Assembly (NCBI RefSeq): GCF_900112575.1
Contig: NZ_FOMH01000001.1
Coordinates: forward strand, 324,543 to 388,542
DNA: 64,000 bases
Origin: Flavobacterium phragmitis
GTDB taxonomy: Bacteria; Bacteroidota; Bacteroidia; Flavobacteriales; Flavobacteriaceae
Direction: 5' to 3'
Shown one piece after another: positions 52,196 to 62,140 of this stretch (positions within the stretch are counted from its first letter, which is position 1; each line of letters begins with the position of its first letter). The notes beneath the pieces are model-generated. The model saw only the letters and a list, made by a program, of their open reading frames with translations, did not search any database and was not told the DNA's origin. A program made the position numbers and the translations under genes.

Positions 52196-53704
52196 ATGGT
52201 AGATATATCTCAAAAAGAAATTTGGTTTGTAGTAGGAAGCCAAGAATTATATGGTGAAGAAACGCTTAGAAAAGTAGCAGAGCATTCACAGATTATTGCA
52301 AAAGGATTAGATGCTTCATCTTCAATTCCAGTAAAAGTAGTTTACAAAGATGTAGTAAAATCACCTTCGCAAATCTTAGATGTATGTTTGGCGGCAAACT
52401 CTGCTAAAAACTGTATAGGAATTATTGCTTGGATGCATACTTTCTCTCCAGCAAAAATGTGGATTGGGGGATTGAATATCCTTAAAAAACCATTATGCCA
52501 TTTACATACACAATATAATGCTGAAATTCCGTGGGGAAGCATCGATATGGATTTCATGAACTTAAACCAATCGGCACACGGAGATCGCGAATTTGGTTTC
52601 ATTATGTCTAGATTACGTAAAAAACGTAAAGTAGTTGTAGGACACTGGGAAGATGAAAGAGTTCAGAAAAAATTAGGAATCTGGTCAAGAGTTGTCCTTG
52701 GATGGGATGAACTTCAAAACCTAAAAGTAGCTCGTATTGGAGACAATATGCGTGAAGTTGCCGTTACAGAAGGTGACAAAGTAGAAGCGCAGATTCGTTT
52801 TGGAGTTTCAGTAAACGGATACGATTCTTCAGATGTTACTAAGCATATAGAGAAAGTAACTGACAAGGAACTAAACGATTTATTAGCAGTTTATGAGCAA
52901 TCATACAATTTAACTGATTCTTTAAAAGAAGGCGGAGCACAAAGAAGCTCTTTAGTTGAAGCAGCAAAAATCGAATTAGGATTAAGAGCTTTCCTTGAAG
53001 AGGGAGGATTTGGCGCTTTCACAGATACATTTGAAAACCTTGGAGTTTGGAAACAATTACCGGGAATAGCAACACAAAGATTAATGGCCGATGGTTATGG
53101 TTTTGGTGGAGAAGGAGACTGGAAAACAGCTGCAATGGTTAGAGCTTTAAAAGTGATGTGTGTTGGTCTTGAAGGCGGAACTTCTTTCATGGAAGATTAC
53201 ACTTACCACTTCACACCACAAAAATCGTATGTTTTAGGATCTCACATGTTAGAAATCTGCCCATCAATTGCTGACGGAAAACCTTCTTGCGAAGTGCATC
53301 CATTAGGAATTGGCGGAAAAGAAGATCCAGCTCGCTTGGTGTTCAATTCTCCTGCTGGTGATGCCATCAATGTTTCTTTGGTTGATATGGGAACTCGTTT
53401 CCGTTTAATTGTAAACGAAGTTGAAGCAGTTAAGCCAATGGCTGAATTACCAAAATTACCTGTTGCACGTGTTCTTTGGGATTGTAAACCAAATCTAGAA
53501 GTTGCAGCAACAGCTTGGATTTTAGCTGGTGGAGCACATCATACCGTTTATAGCCAGTCAATCACGACCGAATATATGGAAGATTTCGCTGATATTGCGG
53601 GAATAGAATTATTGGTTATTGATAAAAAAACTACTGTAAGAGAGTTTAAAGATAAAATTAATGCCAACGAAGCATATTATCATTTGTTTCAGCACGGCCT
53701 TTAA
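52196..53704 (+). CDS. araA: L-arabinose isomerase
   Basis: 502 residues, close to the 500 of E. coli AraA. Motifs: [14 protein letters not shown] at the N-terminus, [12 protein letters not shown] and HLHTQYN in the middle, and FMEDYTYHF with catalytic Glu/His residues. It converts L-arabinose to L-ribulose. It follows araD after a spacer with AGATTTTAG-like repeats (52045-52195), so it may have its own promoter or be read through. Confidence 0.96.
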   Translation: MVDISQKEIWFVVGSQELYGEETLRKVAEHSQIIAKGLDASSSIPVKVVYKDVVKSPSQILDVCLAANSAKNCIGIIAWMHTFSPAKMWIGGLNILKKPLCHLHTQYNAEIPWGSIDMDFMNLNQSAHGDREFGFIMSRLRKKRKVVVGHWEDERVQKKLGIWSRVVLGWDELQNLKVARIGDNMREVAVTEGDKVEAQIRFGVSVNGYDSSDVTKHIEKVTDKELNDLLAVYEQSYNLTDSLKEGGAQRSSLVEAAKIELGLRAFLEEGGFGAFTDTFENLGVWKQLPGIATQRLMADGYGFGGEGDWKTAAMVRALKVMCVGLEGGTSFMEDYTYHFTPQKSYVLGSHMLEICPSIADGKPSCEVHPLGIGGKEDPARLVFNSPAGDAINVSLVDMGTRFRLIVNEVEAVKPMAELPKLPVARVLWDCKPNLEVAATAWILAGGAHHTVYSQSITTEYMEDFADIAGIELLVIDKKTTVREFKDKINANEAYYHLFQHGL

Positions 53705-53812
53705 ATTAGTCAAAAGTCTAATGTCATAAAGTCTTAAAGATTTAGTTACTTTGAGGAATTGACTTTAAGACTTTCGGCTTTAAGACTTTACTAACTTAAA
53801 AAACTATCATTT

Positions 53813-54997
53813 ATGAATGTATTAAAACGTTCCCTTTTTATACTAAGCATGCTAGGTATTGCTATAGTTACAATTCAATGCAAAAGCGATAAAAAAATGG
53901 ATAACACTACAGTTTCTTCAGATAAAAAAGCAGAAGTAACAATCGAAAAATCGGAATACGGAACAACAGCTAAAGGCGAAAAAGTCGAGAGCTATAAACT
54001 GAAAAACCAAAATGGGATGGAGGTTGATATCATCACTTTTGGAGGAAGAATTACAGATTTGAAAGTGCCAAATAAAGCTGGTGTTTCAGAAAATGTGGTT
54101 ATCGGATTTAATTCTTTGGCACAATATGAAAAAGAAAATCCATTTTTTGGAGCTTTGATCGGAAGATTCGGAAACCGTATTGCTAAAGGAAAATTTACGT
54201 TAGACGGAAAAGAATATCAGTTAGCAATCAACAATGCACCAAATGCTTTACACGGTGGTCCACAAGGATTCTTCAATGTAGTTTGGAAAGCAGATGAGGT
54301 AAAATCTGGCGAAACCGCTTCTTTAAAATTATCTTATGTAAGTAAAGATATGGAAGAAGGTTATCCAGGAAACCTGAAAGTTTTTGTGACTTATACATTG
54401 ACAAATGATAATCAGTTGGAAGTTTTATATGAAGCAACAACTGACAAGAAAACGGTTGTCAACTTGACACAGCATTCATATTTCAATTTATCTGGAGATT
54501 TCACCAAAACCATCTTAGATCACGAATTGACTTTAAATGCAGATAAATTAGTTCCAGTTGATGCTGATTTAATTCCAACAGGAAAATTAGAAGATGTTGC
54601 TGGTACGCCTTTCGATTTCAGAACGCCAAAATTAATTGGAAAAGACATCAATGCTAAAAATGACCAATTAGAAAAAGGAAAAGGTTACGATCACTGCTGG
54701 GTGTTGAACAATCCTGAAAAAGGAAAAACAATCATTGCAAAAGTATATCACGCAGCGAGTGGAAGAGTTATGGAAATGACAACAGACGAACCTGGAATTC
54801 AGTTCTATTCTGGAAATTTCCTAGACGGAACTTTACCAATGCCAAACGGAGGAACTTTTGCACACAGAACAGGATTATGTCTAGAAACAGAACATTATCC
54901 AGATTCTCCAAATCAGAAAAATTTCCCAACAACGGTTTTAAACCCAGGAGAAAATTATAAAACGAAAACGACCTTTAAGTTTTCAGTACAAAAGTAA
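53813..54997 (+). CDS. Aldose 1-epimerase, exported lipoprotein
   Basis: 394 residues. The N-terminus has a lipoprotein signal (IVTIQCKSDKK, Cys near residue 23) and a linker of about 40 residues. A full GalM domain follows: TFGGRITDLKVP, GRFGNRIAKGKF, NALHGGPQGF (catalytic His), TQHSYFNLSG and CLETEHYPDSPNQ (catalytic Glu). It should interconvert anomers of sugars freed outside the cytoplasm, for example L-arabinose from the GH51 enzyme. A spacer of 108 bases with AAAGTCTTAAAG/CTTTAAGACTTT repeats precedes it, and a strong terminator follows. Confidence 0.92.
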   Translation: MNVLKRSLFILSMLGIAIVTIQCKSDKKMDNTTVSSDKKAEVTIEKSEYGTTAKGEKVESYKLKNQNGMEVDIITFGGRITDLKVPNKAGVSENVVIGFNSLAQYEKENPFFGALIGRFGNRIAKGKFTLDGKEYQLAINNAPNALHGGPQGFFNVVWKADEVKSGETASLKLSYVSKDMEEGYPGNLKVFVTYTLTNDNQLEVLYEATTDKKTVVNLTQHSYFNLSGDFTKTILDHELTLNADKLVPVDADLIPTGKLEDVAGTPFDFRTPKLIGKDINAKNDQLEKGKGYDHCWVLNNPEKGKTIIAKVYHAASGRVMEMTTDEPGIQFYSGNFLDGTLPMPNGGTFAHRTGLCLETEHYPDSPNQKNFPTTVLNPGENYKTKTTFKFSVQK

Positions 54998-55033
54998 ATT
55001 TTTTAGAATTTGTTAATTAGTTTAGTTCTCTAA

Positions 55034-55066
55034 AAAACCTCGAAAGTATTTAGCTTTCGAGGTTTT
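55034..55066 (+). terminator. Terminator after the lipoprotein epimerase gene
   Basis: AAAACCTCGAAAG/CTTTCGAGGTTTT, a perfect 13-bp stem with a 7-base loop, then T-rich DNA. Confidence 0.85.
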
Positions 55067-55111
55067 ATGTTTTTAGAAGCACCAGTTAAAATAAAGAGTT
55101 ACGCTCATTTT

Positions 55112-55210
55112 TGTCATTTCGACTGAGGAGAAATCTTCGTAAGTAACTCCGCAACGCAAACCCAATCTTTGTCGAGCTACTCGTGGAGATTTCTCCTCAG
55201 TAGAAAAGAC
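55112..55210. repeat. Inverted repeat with GAGGAGAAATCT arms
   Basis: GTCATTTCGACTGAGGAG at the left and GGAGATTTCTCCTCAG followed by AAAAGAC at the right. About 50 bases lie between. A common type of Bacteroidota intergenic repeat; no ORF. Confidence 0.75.
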
Positions 55211-55303
55211 AATATTGCGTTTAATCTCAGCGTCTTCGCGACTTTGCGAGATTAATTGATTTTCTACATCATAAAAAACTTAACTTAGCAATTAAAAGGC
55301 AAA

Positions 55304-55774
55304 ATGAAACATCTATTCAAAGCAGCGCTAAATTGGACTTCCCAACAAAATCAGAATAAATTATCTGAAAGGTTCTACAGTAAAACCCATCAAATAAAAA
55401 TTGAAGGGAAACCAGTTTTGGATGTTTCAGCAGCAAAAGCTTTTAAAGGCGATCCATCATTATACAATCCAGAAGATTTACTGTTAAGCAGTTTAGTTTC
55501 CTGTCATATGATGTCGTATTTATATGTCTGTTCTCAAAATGGAATAGAAGTTTTAGAATATTCTGATAATGCAGAAGCCACTTTAGAAGTAAATCCAGAC
55601 GGAAGTGGGCGTTTTGTTGAAGTAAGATTATATCCGAAAGTAAAAATTTCAAATCTAGATCAAATAGAATTGGCTTTAGAATTACATCAAAAAGCAAATC
55701 AATTGTGTTTTATTGCTAATTCCTGCAATTTTCCTGTTTTGCATGAAGCGAGTTGTGAGGTTCAGAAAATATAA
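55304..55774 (+). CDS. OsmC-family peroxide-handling protein
   Basis: 156 residues. OsmC/Ohr fold: GDPSLYNPEDLLLSSLVSCHM contains the first redox cysteine (Cys67-68 region) and FIANSCNFPVLHEASCEV the second, about 60 residues later. It should reduce organic hydroperoxides. A single gene ending in a bidirectional terminator shared with the convergent gene at 55839. Confidence 0.9.
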   Translation: MKHLFKAALNWTSQQNQNKLSERFYSKTHQIKIEGKPVLDVSAAKAFKGDPSLYNPEDLLLSSLVSCHMMSYLYVCSQNGIEVLEYSDNAEATLEVNPDGSGRFVEVRLYPKVKISNLDQIELALELHQKANQLCFIANSCNFPVLHEASCEVQKI

Positions 55775-55788
55775 AATAAGTAAAGAAA

Positions 55789-55820
55789 AAAGACCTTTTC
55801 AGTGAAGAAAAGGTCTTTCT
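55789..55820 (+). terminator. Bidirectional terminator between OsmC and the secreted unknown gene
   Basis: AAAGACCTTTTC/GAAAAGGTCTTT, a perfect 12-bp stem, with T-runs on both strands. Confidence 0.85.
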
Positions 55821-55838
55821 TTATATTGATTTGTAGAT

Positions 55839-57623
55839 TTAACAATAAGTATAAAGGTAGTTTAATGTGTTTGAGAAATAGATGATTTCGTCATGACTAA
55901 ATTTTTTGTTTTCCTGAATTAATTTGCAGATGTTTTTATATTCAAAAAAGACTTCTTTGTTCTGAACAGGAAATTTTTTATCTAAATAAGAAGTAATGTT
56001 AGACATTTTTTCTTTTATAAGATTATCAAACTTGGTAGTGTTTGTAAGTTGTTTAAGTGTCATTGCCATATTAAAATCAATGAAATCATGCGCTAATACT
56101 GTGTTTTCTGGTTTTGTGTATGCAATAGTTTTGTCAACGGCAACAGATAAGACATCATTAAATGAAGTGAACTCTTCTATTTTGTGAAGGCTTAAAAGAT
56201 GGTTTGTCAATTTGATTTTATATGAACTGGCTTCTTTTTTGAAATCAAAAGTAGCGTCAAATTTCTTTTTTTCTTCCTGTATTTTTTTGCAGAACAAATT
56301 AAAGTTTAGAACACTCTCGTTTGCTTCTTTAGGCAGGCTGGAATTTGATGCATTATCAGCATAAGTTGTAATGTTTATAAGCAAATCAGTTAATTTTGCG
56401 AAATTTTCTGAGCCAGGTTTGTTTTCTTTGATTAGGATACAAGCATTCTTGTAAATGTGCATGTCGTTTAGTTTAACATCAAATTTCCCTGGTTGAATAA
56501 TCATAAGTTCATTAATTCTATCCGCTTTCTTGTTTAAAAAACGAGTAAGGTCTGTTTTAGCAAAACGAGGAGGAATTGGAGAGTATATAATCTCTTTTTT
56601 TTCTGCAGAAACTGCATTTCTCTTTTTATTTGAAATCAAAGCGTCAGCAATTTCATTTCTTGTATCTATAGTTTTAAGATTGTTAGCAATTTCGTCTGTT
56701 TCAGTAAAATCTCTTAAAACATTATAACATTGTAAAATATTCTCTTGAATTGCGATGTAATATTTTTTGTTCTTTTTATCTTCAAGATTGGTAATTGTTT
56801 TTGCCTCTGTTTTCCATATCTCTAGAGCCTGTCTAACTTTTGTTTCATCAATAGGATCAATACCGGTATTAATTAATTGAGACGCTTTGTTAAAATTTTC
56901 ACCATTAAAATCTTTATCTTCTTTTAAGTAGTTAAATGCAAGATTAGCATATTTTCCGTGAGTATGGAATTTGTTTTGAAGAATGCTTCCTACTTTAATA
57001 CGTAGTTTTAACAATTGTATTTGATCTACAGTCTTAACTTCTGTCTTTCTTGGTAAGTTTAAATTTTTCTGTTCTCTATATTGATTGGCTTCAAATTCTG
57101 AAAGATCAGACAGTAAAAGAGTAGTGTTTAAATTATTAGGATAGTCTAAATACCCTAAATTAGAGTTGTAACCTTTTGTATTTCCAACAGGATTAACCAA
57201 ATCGGCATCTCCCAATTTAACTTCTTGAACATCAAAAACACCTTTCTCTGGATCAATCAAGAGTAAATTTGCATATAGATGAGAAATTACGGCAACCTGA
57301 TATTTTAAATCTTTTTTGATGATGTGTAAAGTAGCCGGTTGGTATTTGTATTCCAATAATGCAACAAGTTTAGGGCATCCTAGATTGTTAGCAATAAAAT
57401 TATTATGCAAAACGTCAGTATCTGCTACATAATATTGCATCGTTTGATCAGCAAAAAAATCTTGATCTGTTGAAGTGTATAAAAAGCCAACATCTAATGG
57501 GTTTTCTTTTAAAAACAGAGAAGGTTGTACTTCTCGTCTAACACTTAGATTGTCCCACCTGATTTTTTGGGCATTAGAAAGAGATGATATTAGTAAAATA
57601 AATAGTAATAAGTTGTTTTTCAT
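55839..57623 (-). CDS. Large secreted protein of unknown function
   Basis: 594 residues with a signal peptide (MKNNLLLFILLISSLSNAQ). The mature protein is Lys/Asn-rich and mostly helical in appearance, without repeats or catalytic motifs I recognise. Segment GYLDYPNNLNTTLLLSDLSE and a C-terminal YFSNTLNYLYTYC end are notable. It stands alone, convergent with osmC. Codon use looks like its neighbours, so recent transfer is not indicated. Function unknown. Confidence 0.8.
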   Translation of the reverse strand: MKNNLLLFILLISSLSNAQKIRWDNLSVRREVQPSLFLKENPLDVGFLYTSTDQDFFADQTMQYYVADTDVLHNNFIANNLGCPKLVALLEYKYQPATLHIIKKDLKYQVAVISHLYANLLLIDPEKGVFDVQEVKLGDADLVNPVGNTKGYNSNLGYLDYPNNLNTTLLLSDLSEFEANQYREQKNLNLPRKTEVKTVDQIQLLKLRIKVGSILQNKFHTHGKYANLAFNYLKEDKDFNGENFNKASQLINTGIDPIDETKVRQALEIWKTEAKTITNLEDKKNKKYYIAIQENILQCYNVLRDFTETDEIANNLKTIDTRNEIADALISNKKRNAVSAEKKEIIYSPIPPRFAKTDLTRFLNKKADRINELMIIQPGKFDVKLNDMHIYKNACILIKENKPGSENFAKLTDLLINITTYADNASNSSLPKEANESVLNFNLFCKKIQEEKKKFDATFDFKKEASSYKIKLTNHLLSLHKIEEFTSFNDVLSVAVDKTIAYTKPENTVLAHDFIDFNMAMTLKQLTNTTKFDNLIKEKMSNITSYLDKKFPVQNKEVFFEYKNICKLIQENKKFSHDEIIYFSNTLNYLYTYC

Positions 57624-57700
57624 TTAAGTTGGTTTAAGTTATTTTGGGCAATTCTATTAATTTGTAGTTTTTTTATTATAAATCAAAGGGCTTTTGGCAT

Positions 57701-57732
57701 AAAAAAACCTCTTCCATTAAGAAGAGGTTTAT
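57701..57732 (-). terminator. Terminator of the tRNA-Leu gene
   Basis: On the minus strand AAACCTCTTC/GAAGAGGTTT forms a 10-bp stem followed by seven T. It directly follows the tRNA 3' end. Confidence 0.85.
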
Positions 57733-57733
57733 G

Positions 57734-57813
57734 TACCCGGAGCCGGAGTCGAACCGGCACGGTTTCCCACAGGTGTTTGAGACCAGCGCGTCTACCAATT
57801 CCGCCATCCGGGC
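57734..57813 (-). tRNA. tRNA-Leu (anticodon CAA)
   Basis: The minus strand starts GCCCGGATGGCGGAATTGG. The acceptor stem pairs GCCCGGA with TCCGGGT. The D-loop has GGTAGACGC, and the T-arm GCCGGTTCGACTCCGGC is perfect. The variable arm is long, as in class II leucine tRNAs. The anticodon loop CTCAAAC gives anticodon CAA, reading UUG. The 3' CCA is not encoded (ACA follows the stem). Confidence 0.93.
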
Positions 57814-57971
57814 TTAGCAGACGAAAAAATAATCAAAAGTGATTATTTTAACGCAATAGAATGAAGTCATAAATGATGTCATTCCTTTAACACGGTGCAA
57901 ATGTAAAAAATAAATTTAAACCAACTACTAAAAATACTTAATTTTTTGCTTTCAGTGTTCAATAAATTTTA

Positions 57972-57979
57972 TAAATTTG
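57972..57979 (+). promoter_or_regulatory. -7 element of the prs promoter
   Basis: A perfect TAAATTTG, preceded by T-rich DNA at the -33 distance. It predicts a 5' leader of about 115 bases before prs. Confidence 0.6.
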
Positions 57980-58100
57980 CAGCTCGTTAAAACGAAGCAC
58001 ACACAACTAACTACATCCGAGATATTTATGTCGATTTTTCTTTGCTGAAAAAGATAAAGTCAAATTTTATAAGTGTAACGGAATAAAACAACACATTACA

Positions 58101-59042
58101 ATGTCGCACCTAGAACCAGAAGCTAAAATTTTTGCTTGTTCACAAAGTGTTTATCTTGCAGAAAAAATTGCAAAAGACTACGGGATTCCGTTAGGAAAAG
58201 TAACGATGTCAACGTATAGTGATGGAGAATTTCAGCCATCTTACGAAGAATCAATCAGAGGTTTACGCGTTTTTATCGTGTGTTCAACTTTTCCAACTGC
58301 AGATAATCTGATGGAATTGTTGTTAATGATTGATGCGGCAAAACGTGCATCAGCAAGACATATTACAGCTGTTATGCCTTATTTTGGTTGGGCAAGACAG
58401 GACAGAAAAGACAAACCAAGAGTGCCGATTGGAGCTAAGTTAGTAGCAAATCTATTAACAGCTGCAGGAGCAACAAGAATCATGACAATGGATTTGCACG
58501 CAGATCAAATTCAAGGATTCTTTGAAAAACCAGTAGATCATTTATTTGCCTCTACCATCTTTTTGCCTTACGTGCAGAGCTTAAATTTAGAAAATTTAAC
58601 CATTGCATCTCCAGATATGGGAGGGTCAAAAAGAGCTTATGCTTATTCTAAGTTTCTGGAATCAGATGTAGTAATCTGTTACAAACAAAGAAAAGCAGCT
58701 AACATTATCGACACTATGGAGCTAATTGGTGACGTAAAAGGTCGTAACGTAATCTTGGTAGACGACATGATCGATACAGGAGGAACTTTAGCGAAAGCGG
58801 CAGATCTTATGATAGAGAAAGGAGCGCTAAGCGTGAGAGCGATTTGTACACACCCAATATTATCTGGTGGGGCATACGAAAAAATTGAGAATTCAAAATT
58901 AACAGAGTTAATTGTTACCGATTCTATTCCGTTAAAGAAAGAATCTAAGAAAATAAAAGTGGTAAGCTGTGCGCCTTTATTTGCAGAAGTAATGCAGATG
59001 GTTCACCACAACAATTCCATCAGTGGAAAATTCATAATATAA
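58101..59042 (+). CDS. prs: Ribose-phosphate pyrophosphokinase
   Basis: 313 residues, of standard length. YSDGEFQPSYEESIRG, the catalytic/flexible-loop MPYFGWARQDRKDKPR, and the PRPP-binding motif VILVDDMIDTGGTL are all present. It makes PRPP from ribose-5-phosphate and ATP for nucleotide and amino acid synthesis. It is followed after 97 bases by the L25 gene, a common gene order in Bacteroidota. The product is the substrate of PurF, encoded at the window's end. Confidence 0.96.
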   Translation: MSHLEPEAKIFACSQSVYLAEKIAKDYGIPLGKVTMSTYSDGEFQPSYEESIRGLRVFIVCSTFPTADNLMELLLMIDAAKRASARHITAVMPYFGWARQDRKDKPRVPIGAKLVANLLTAAGATRIMTMDLHADQIQGFFEKPVDHLFASTIFLPYVQSLNLENLTIASPDMGGSKRAYAYSKFLESDVVICYKQRKAANIIDTMELIGDVKGRNVILVDDMIDTGGTLAKAADLMIEKGALSVRAICTHPILSGGAYEKIENSKLTELIVTDSIPLKKESKKIKVVSCAPLFAEVMQMVHHNNSISGKFII

Positions 59043-59139
59043 AACAGTAAACACTTTTTATATTTAAAAAAGCTTAAAGTCCAAGGCTTTGGCTTAAAAC
59101 AAAATAGAATATTTATATTAATAACTATATTTTTTTACA

Positions 59140-59751
59140 ATGAAATCGATTACAATTAAAGGATCAGAAAGAGAAAGCGTGGGCAAAGTGTCAACTAAAG
59201 CCTTACGTAATGCTGGAGCGGTTCCTTGCGTGTTATACGGAGGAAATCAAGCAGTACACTTCTCGGCAGACGCTGCAGCGTTCAAAAACTTGGTTTACAC
59301 TCCAAACGCACACACAGTTGTGATTGAGCTTGGAAAAGGAAAATCATTCAATGCAATTTTGCAAGACATCCAAGTTCACCCAGTTACTGACAAAATTTTA
59401 CACATTGACTTCTTCCAATTATTTGATGACAAAGAAATCACAATGGAAGTTCCTGTAAAAATCGTTGGTACATCTAAAGGTGTTCTTGCGGGAGGTGTTT
59501 TACGTTTAAACCAACGTAAATTAAAAGTGAAAGCTTTACCATCAAATCTTCCTGATTTTGTTGAGGCTGACATTACTCCACTTGAAATGGGTAACAAATT
59601 ATATGTTACTAAAGTTGGAAAACCAGAGTACAAAATTATGCACCCAGACAACACTGTTGTTTGTCAAGTAAGAATTTCTCGTGCTGCTATGAAAGCTGCT
59701 CAAGAAGCTGCGAAAGCTGCAAAAGCTCCTGCAAAAGGAAAGAAAAAATAA
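59140..59751 (+). CDS. rplY: 50S ribosomal protein L25/general stress protein Ctc
   Basis: 203 residues, the long (CTC/TL5) form. The N-terminal L25 domain covers about 1-90 ([22 protein letters not shown]), the C-terminal TL5 domain about 95-180, and the end is an Ala/Lys-rich tail ([14 protein letters not shown]). It binds 5S rRNA. It is downstream of prs and ends at a strong terminator. The tail is typical of flavobacterial versions. Confidence 0.94.
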   Translation: MKSITIKGSERESVGKVSTKALRNAGAVPCVLYGGNQAVHFSADAAAFKNLVYTPNAHTVVIELGKGKSFNAILQDIQVHPVTDKILHIDFFQLFDDKEITMEVPVKIVGTSKGVLAGGVLRLNQRKLKVKALPSNLPDFVEADITPLEMGNKLYVTKVGKPEYKIMHPDNTVVCQVRISRAAMKAAQEAAKAAKAPAKGKKK

Positions 59752-59768
59752 TTTTTTTCAAACTATAC

Positions 59769-59803
59769 AAAAAGCCTCAATCTTTCGATTGGGGCTTTTT
59801 TTT
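59769..59803 (+). terminator. Terminator after the L25 gene
   Basis: AAAAAGCCTCAATC, a short loop, GATTGGGGCTTTTTTTT. A strong stem (with one G-T pair) and a run of eight T. Confidence 0.88.
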
Positions 59804-59999
59804 AGCCTCTAAGTTTCTAAGGTGCTGAGATGCTAAGTTTTTTTAGAAGCAGGAAATCCCGTTTTCAGAACAAGTGACCTTCCTGCCATCCGCTATATCT
59901 TTTCCCTGCTAAAGGAGCAGGAAAAAGGATGTCGCTTCTGTCAGGGCTAACTAGAATATATCTTTTTCATAAGATACTAAGTTGCTAAGTTTTTTCATC

Positions 60000-60092
60000 G
60001 TTGTCAGGCTGAGCGAAGTCGAAGCCCGCTCAAAGTATGGAATTTAGATTGTCGAGTTTCTTGGGTAACTTCAGCTTCTTTCAGTCTGACAA
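60000..60092. repeat. Diverged GAGCGAAGTCGAAG repeat
   Basis: TTGTCAGGCTGAGCGAAG at the left and TTCAGTCTGACAAC at the right. The arms match the family of 6450-6587, but the centre is different and longer, so this copy is a relict or subfamily. Confidence 0.7.
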
Positions 60093-60314
60093 CAAGAAAT
60101 CAATATAAATCGGCATAATCTGCCAAATCTGCGAGAGACCTTTCTTTGCGTTCTTTGTCCATCTAGATAGAAACTCTTTCTTAGCGTCCTTTGCGTAAAA
60201 CCTTTGCGCGCTTTGCGGTTAAATCGCACCAACAGACAATTGTCTAATTTGCACATTTTCAAATTATCTAATTATCCAATTGCCACATTCCCTAATTAAC
60301 CTTATTTTTGTCAA

Positions 60315-60944
60315 ATGATAAAATGGATAGCAAAACTGTTTTCATCAACACCAAAAGAAGAGAACATAGAAGACAATATGAAGAAATATTTAATCGTCGG
60401 ATTAGGAAATATAGGAGCTGAGTATGTAAACACCAGACATAATATCGGATTTAAAGTGCTGGATTTTTTAGCCAAAAAAGAAGGACTTTCTTTTGAAACC
60501 GTAAAACTAGGCTCATTAGCAGAATATAAGTTTAAAGGGAGAACCTTTTTTCTGCTTAAGCCGAATACTTATATGAATCTTAGCGGTAAAGCCGTAAAAT
60601 ACTGGATGGACAAAGAAAACATTCCGTTAGAGAATATTTTGGTTATTACAGACGATTTAAACCTTTCATTTGGAACAATCAGAATCAAACCAAAAGGAAG
60701 CGACGGCGGTCACAATGGACTAAAGAACATCAATTTAGTTTTAAATACACAAAATTATACCCGTTATAGATTTGGTATCAGCGATCAGTTCAAAAAAGGA
60801 CAACAGATTGATTATGTTTTAGGAGAATGGAATGCTGAAGAAGAAGCAAAACTTCCAGAGCGTTTAGAAACTTCGGCAGAAATTATCAAAACTTTTGGAA
60901 CTGCTGGTTTAGAAAACACAATGACGACTTTCAACGGAAAATAA
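60315..60944 (+). CDS. pth: Peptidyl-tRNA hydrolase
   Basis: 209 residues from the ATG at 60315. The core starts at Met22 (MKKYLIVGLGNIGAEY), where classical Pth proteins begin; an internal start at 60378 is possible. Motifs: NTRHNIGF with the catalytic His, KPNTYMNLSG, DDLNLSFG and GSDGGHNGLKNI. It frees tRNA from peptidyl-tRNA that drops off ribosomes. The N-terminal 21 residues are extra relative to E. coli. Confidence 0.93.
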   Translation: MIKWIAKLFSSTPKEENIEDNMKKYLIVGLGNIGAEYVNTRHNIGFKVLDFLAKKEGLSFETVKLGSLAEYKFKGRTFFLLKPNTYMNLSGKAVKYWMDKENIPLENILVITDDLNLSFGTIRIKPKGSDGGHNGLKNINLVLNTQNYTRYRFGISDQFKKGQQIDYVLGEWNAEEEAKLPERLETSAEIIKTFGTAGLENTMTTFNGK

Positions 60945-61039
60945 AGATTTCCAAGTATTTAATCTTTAAAAAATCGATTTATCAATTAATTAAATTGAAT
61001 TATAACGAAATAGTATTTTCAATTCCAAAGTTAAATGTC

Positions 61040-61047
61040 TAAATTTG
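61040..61047 (+). promoter_or_regulatory. -7 element of the superoxide dismutase promoter
   Basis: A perfect TAAATTTG, 36 bases before the ATG, with TTTC 19 bases upstream. Confidence 0.6.
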
Positions 61048-61083
61048 GGATAAATTATTATAAACCATAAAAATCATTATACC

Positions 61084-61695
61084 ATGGCTTTTGAATTACC
61101 ACAATTACCTTATGCATACGATGCATTAGAACCACATATTGATGCACGTACAATGGAAATCCATCATACAAAGCATCACAATGCTTATACTACAAATCTT
61201 AATGCAGCTATCGCTGGAACAGATTTAGAAGGAAAAACAATCGAAAATATCTTAATCAACTTAGATAAATCTAACGCTGCAGTTCGTAACAACGGTGGAG
61301 GTTTCTACAATCACAATTTATTCTGGACTGTAATGTCTCCAAACGGAGGAGGATTGCCAACAGGAGATTTATTAGCGGCAATCGAAGCTTCTTTTGGATC
61401 ATTTGAAGAGTTTAAAGCAAAATTTGCTAAAGCTGGTGCTACACAATTTGGTTCTGGATGGGCTTGGTTAACAGTTCAAAAAGGAGGAAAATTAGAAGTT
61501 GTAGGTACTCCAAATCAAGATAATCCATTAATGCCAGAAGTTGCTGGTCACGGTGGAACTCCAATCTTAGGAATGGACGTTTGGGAGCACGCTTACTACT
61601 TAAATTACCAAAACAGAAGACCAGATTATATCGAAGCTTTCTTCAGTGTAATTAACTGGACAGAAGTTGCGAGAAGATTTGCTTTAGATAAATAA
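61084..61695 (+). CDS. Superoxide dismutase (Fe/Mn family)
   Basis: 203 residues, of normal length. Metal ligands are visible: His in [12 protein letters not shown], His in [11 protein letters not shown], and Asp and His in [20 protein letters not shown]. Whether the metal is Fe or Mn cannot be settled from these motifs. The protein lacks a signal peptide and should be cytoplasmic. It is a single gene, followed by a bidirectional terminator and then the small-RNA array. Confidence 0.96.
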   Translation: MAFELPQLPYAYDALEPHIDARTMEIHHTKHHNAYTTNLNAAIAGTDLEGKTIENILINLDKSNAAVRNNGGGFYNHNLFWTVMSPNGGGLPTGDLLAAIEASFGSFEEFKAKFAKAGATQFGSGWAWLTVQKGGKLEVVGTPNQDNPLMPEVAGHGGTPILGMDVWEHAYYLNYQNRRPDYIEAFFSVINWTEVARRFALDK

Positions 61696-61717
61696 GAAAG
61701 TATAGCATAAAATATAG

Positions 61718-61749
61718 AAAAAAGACGAGCCATTGGTTCGTCTTTTTTT
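61718..61749 (+). terminator. Terminator after superoxide dismutase
   Basis: AAAAAAGACGA, loop GCCATTGGT, TCGTCTTTTTTT. Confidence 0.85.
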
Positions 61750-61810
61750 ATGCCCATTTTTAAAAGTCTTTATTCTATGCTTTATTTTCTTTTCTCTAAA
61801 AAAAAGAAAT

Positions 61811-61881
61811 AAAAAAGGCGGAATCACTTCCGCCTTTTTTGCCCCAAATCTACCATAAACTTAACCTACTAATGTTATGGT
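61811..61881 (-). ncRNA. Small RNA gene, array copy A
   Basis: Predicted 71-nt RNA on the minus strand. Promoter -7 TACCTTTA (61893-61886), with TTTT at the -33 distance. The RNA would start ACCATAAC. The first hairpin is ACCATAA/TTATGGT with a 16-nt loop. A conserved linker, AGATTTGGGGC, follows. The terminator is GGCGGAA, tetraloop GTGA, TTCCGCC, then six U. The third stem pair is C-G here and U-A in the other copies, a compensatory change. No ORF. Confidence 0.75.
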
Positions 61882-62140
61882 TTAGTAAAGGTATAGTAGT
61901 GATTATTTTGAAAAAAACATTTCGGATGAAAAGTAAGTATATCCGATAAATGGAATATACTTTATGACTGTGTCCTGTTAAAGGAAAAATATTTAAGATG
62001 AGAATCTGAAGAAAATAGAATAAAGAAAATAGAATAAAGAGAATAGAATAAAGATTTTAGGTTATAGAAAGAAGGGAAGCTTTTCTTTTAAAGAGACAAT
62101 CTATATTCTATTTTCTTTATTCTCTTAAAAAAAAAGAAAT

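Larger units (their letters stand above)
54998..55303. other. Spacer with terminator and inverted repeat
   Basis: 306 bases, no gene. It holds the epimerase terminator (55034-55066) and a repeat of the GAGGAGAAATC type (55112-55210). Confidence 0.75.
59752..60314. other. L25-pth intergenic region, repeat-rich
   Basis: 563 bases without a credible gene. It holds the L25 terminator, a stretch with CTAAGTTTCTAAG-like repeats, and a GCAGGAAA...AGCAGGAAA segment (59850-59930). A diverged member of the GAGCGAAGTCGAAG repeat lies at 60000-60092. CTTTGCG/CGCAAAG repeats occur near 60140-60220, and TAATTATC-like repeats just before pth. Confidence 0.75.

Noticed and set aside
57734-57813. tRNA-Ser (also class II)
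   Set aside because: The anticodon loop CTCAAAC gives CAA, a leucine anticodon.
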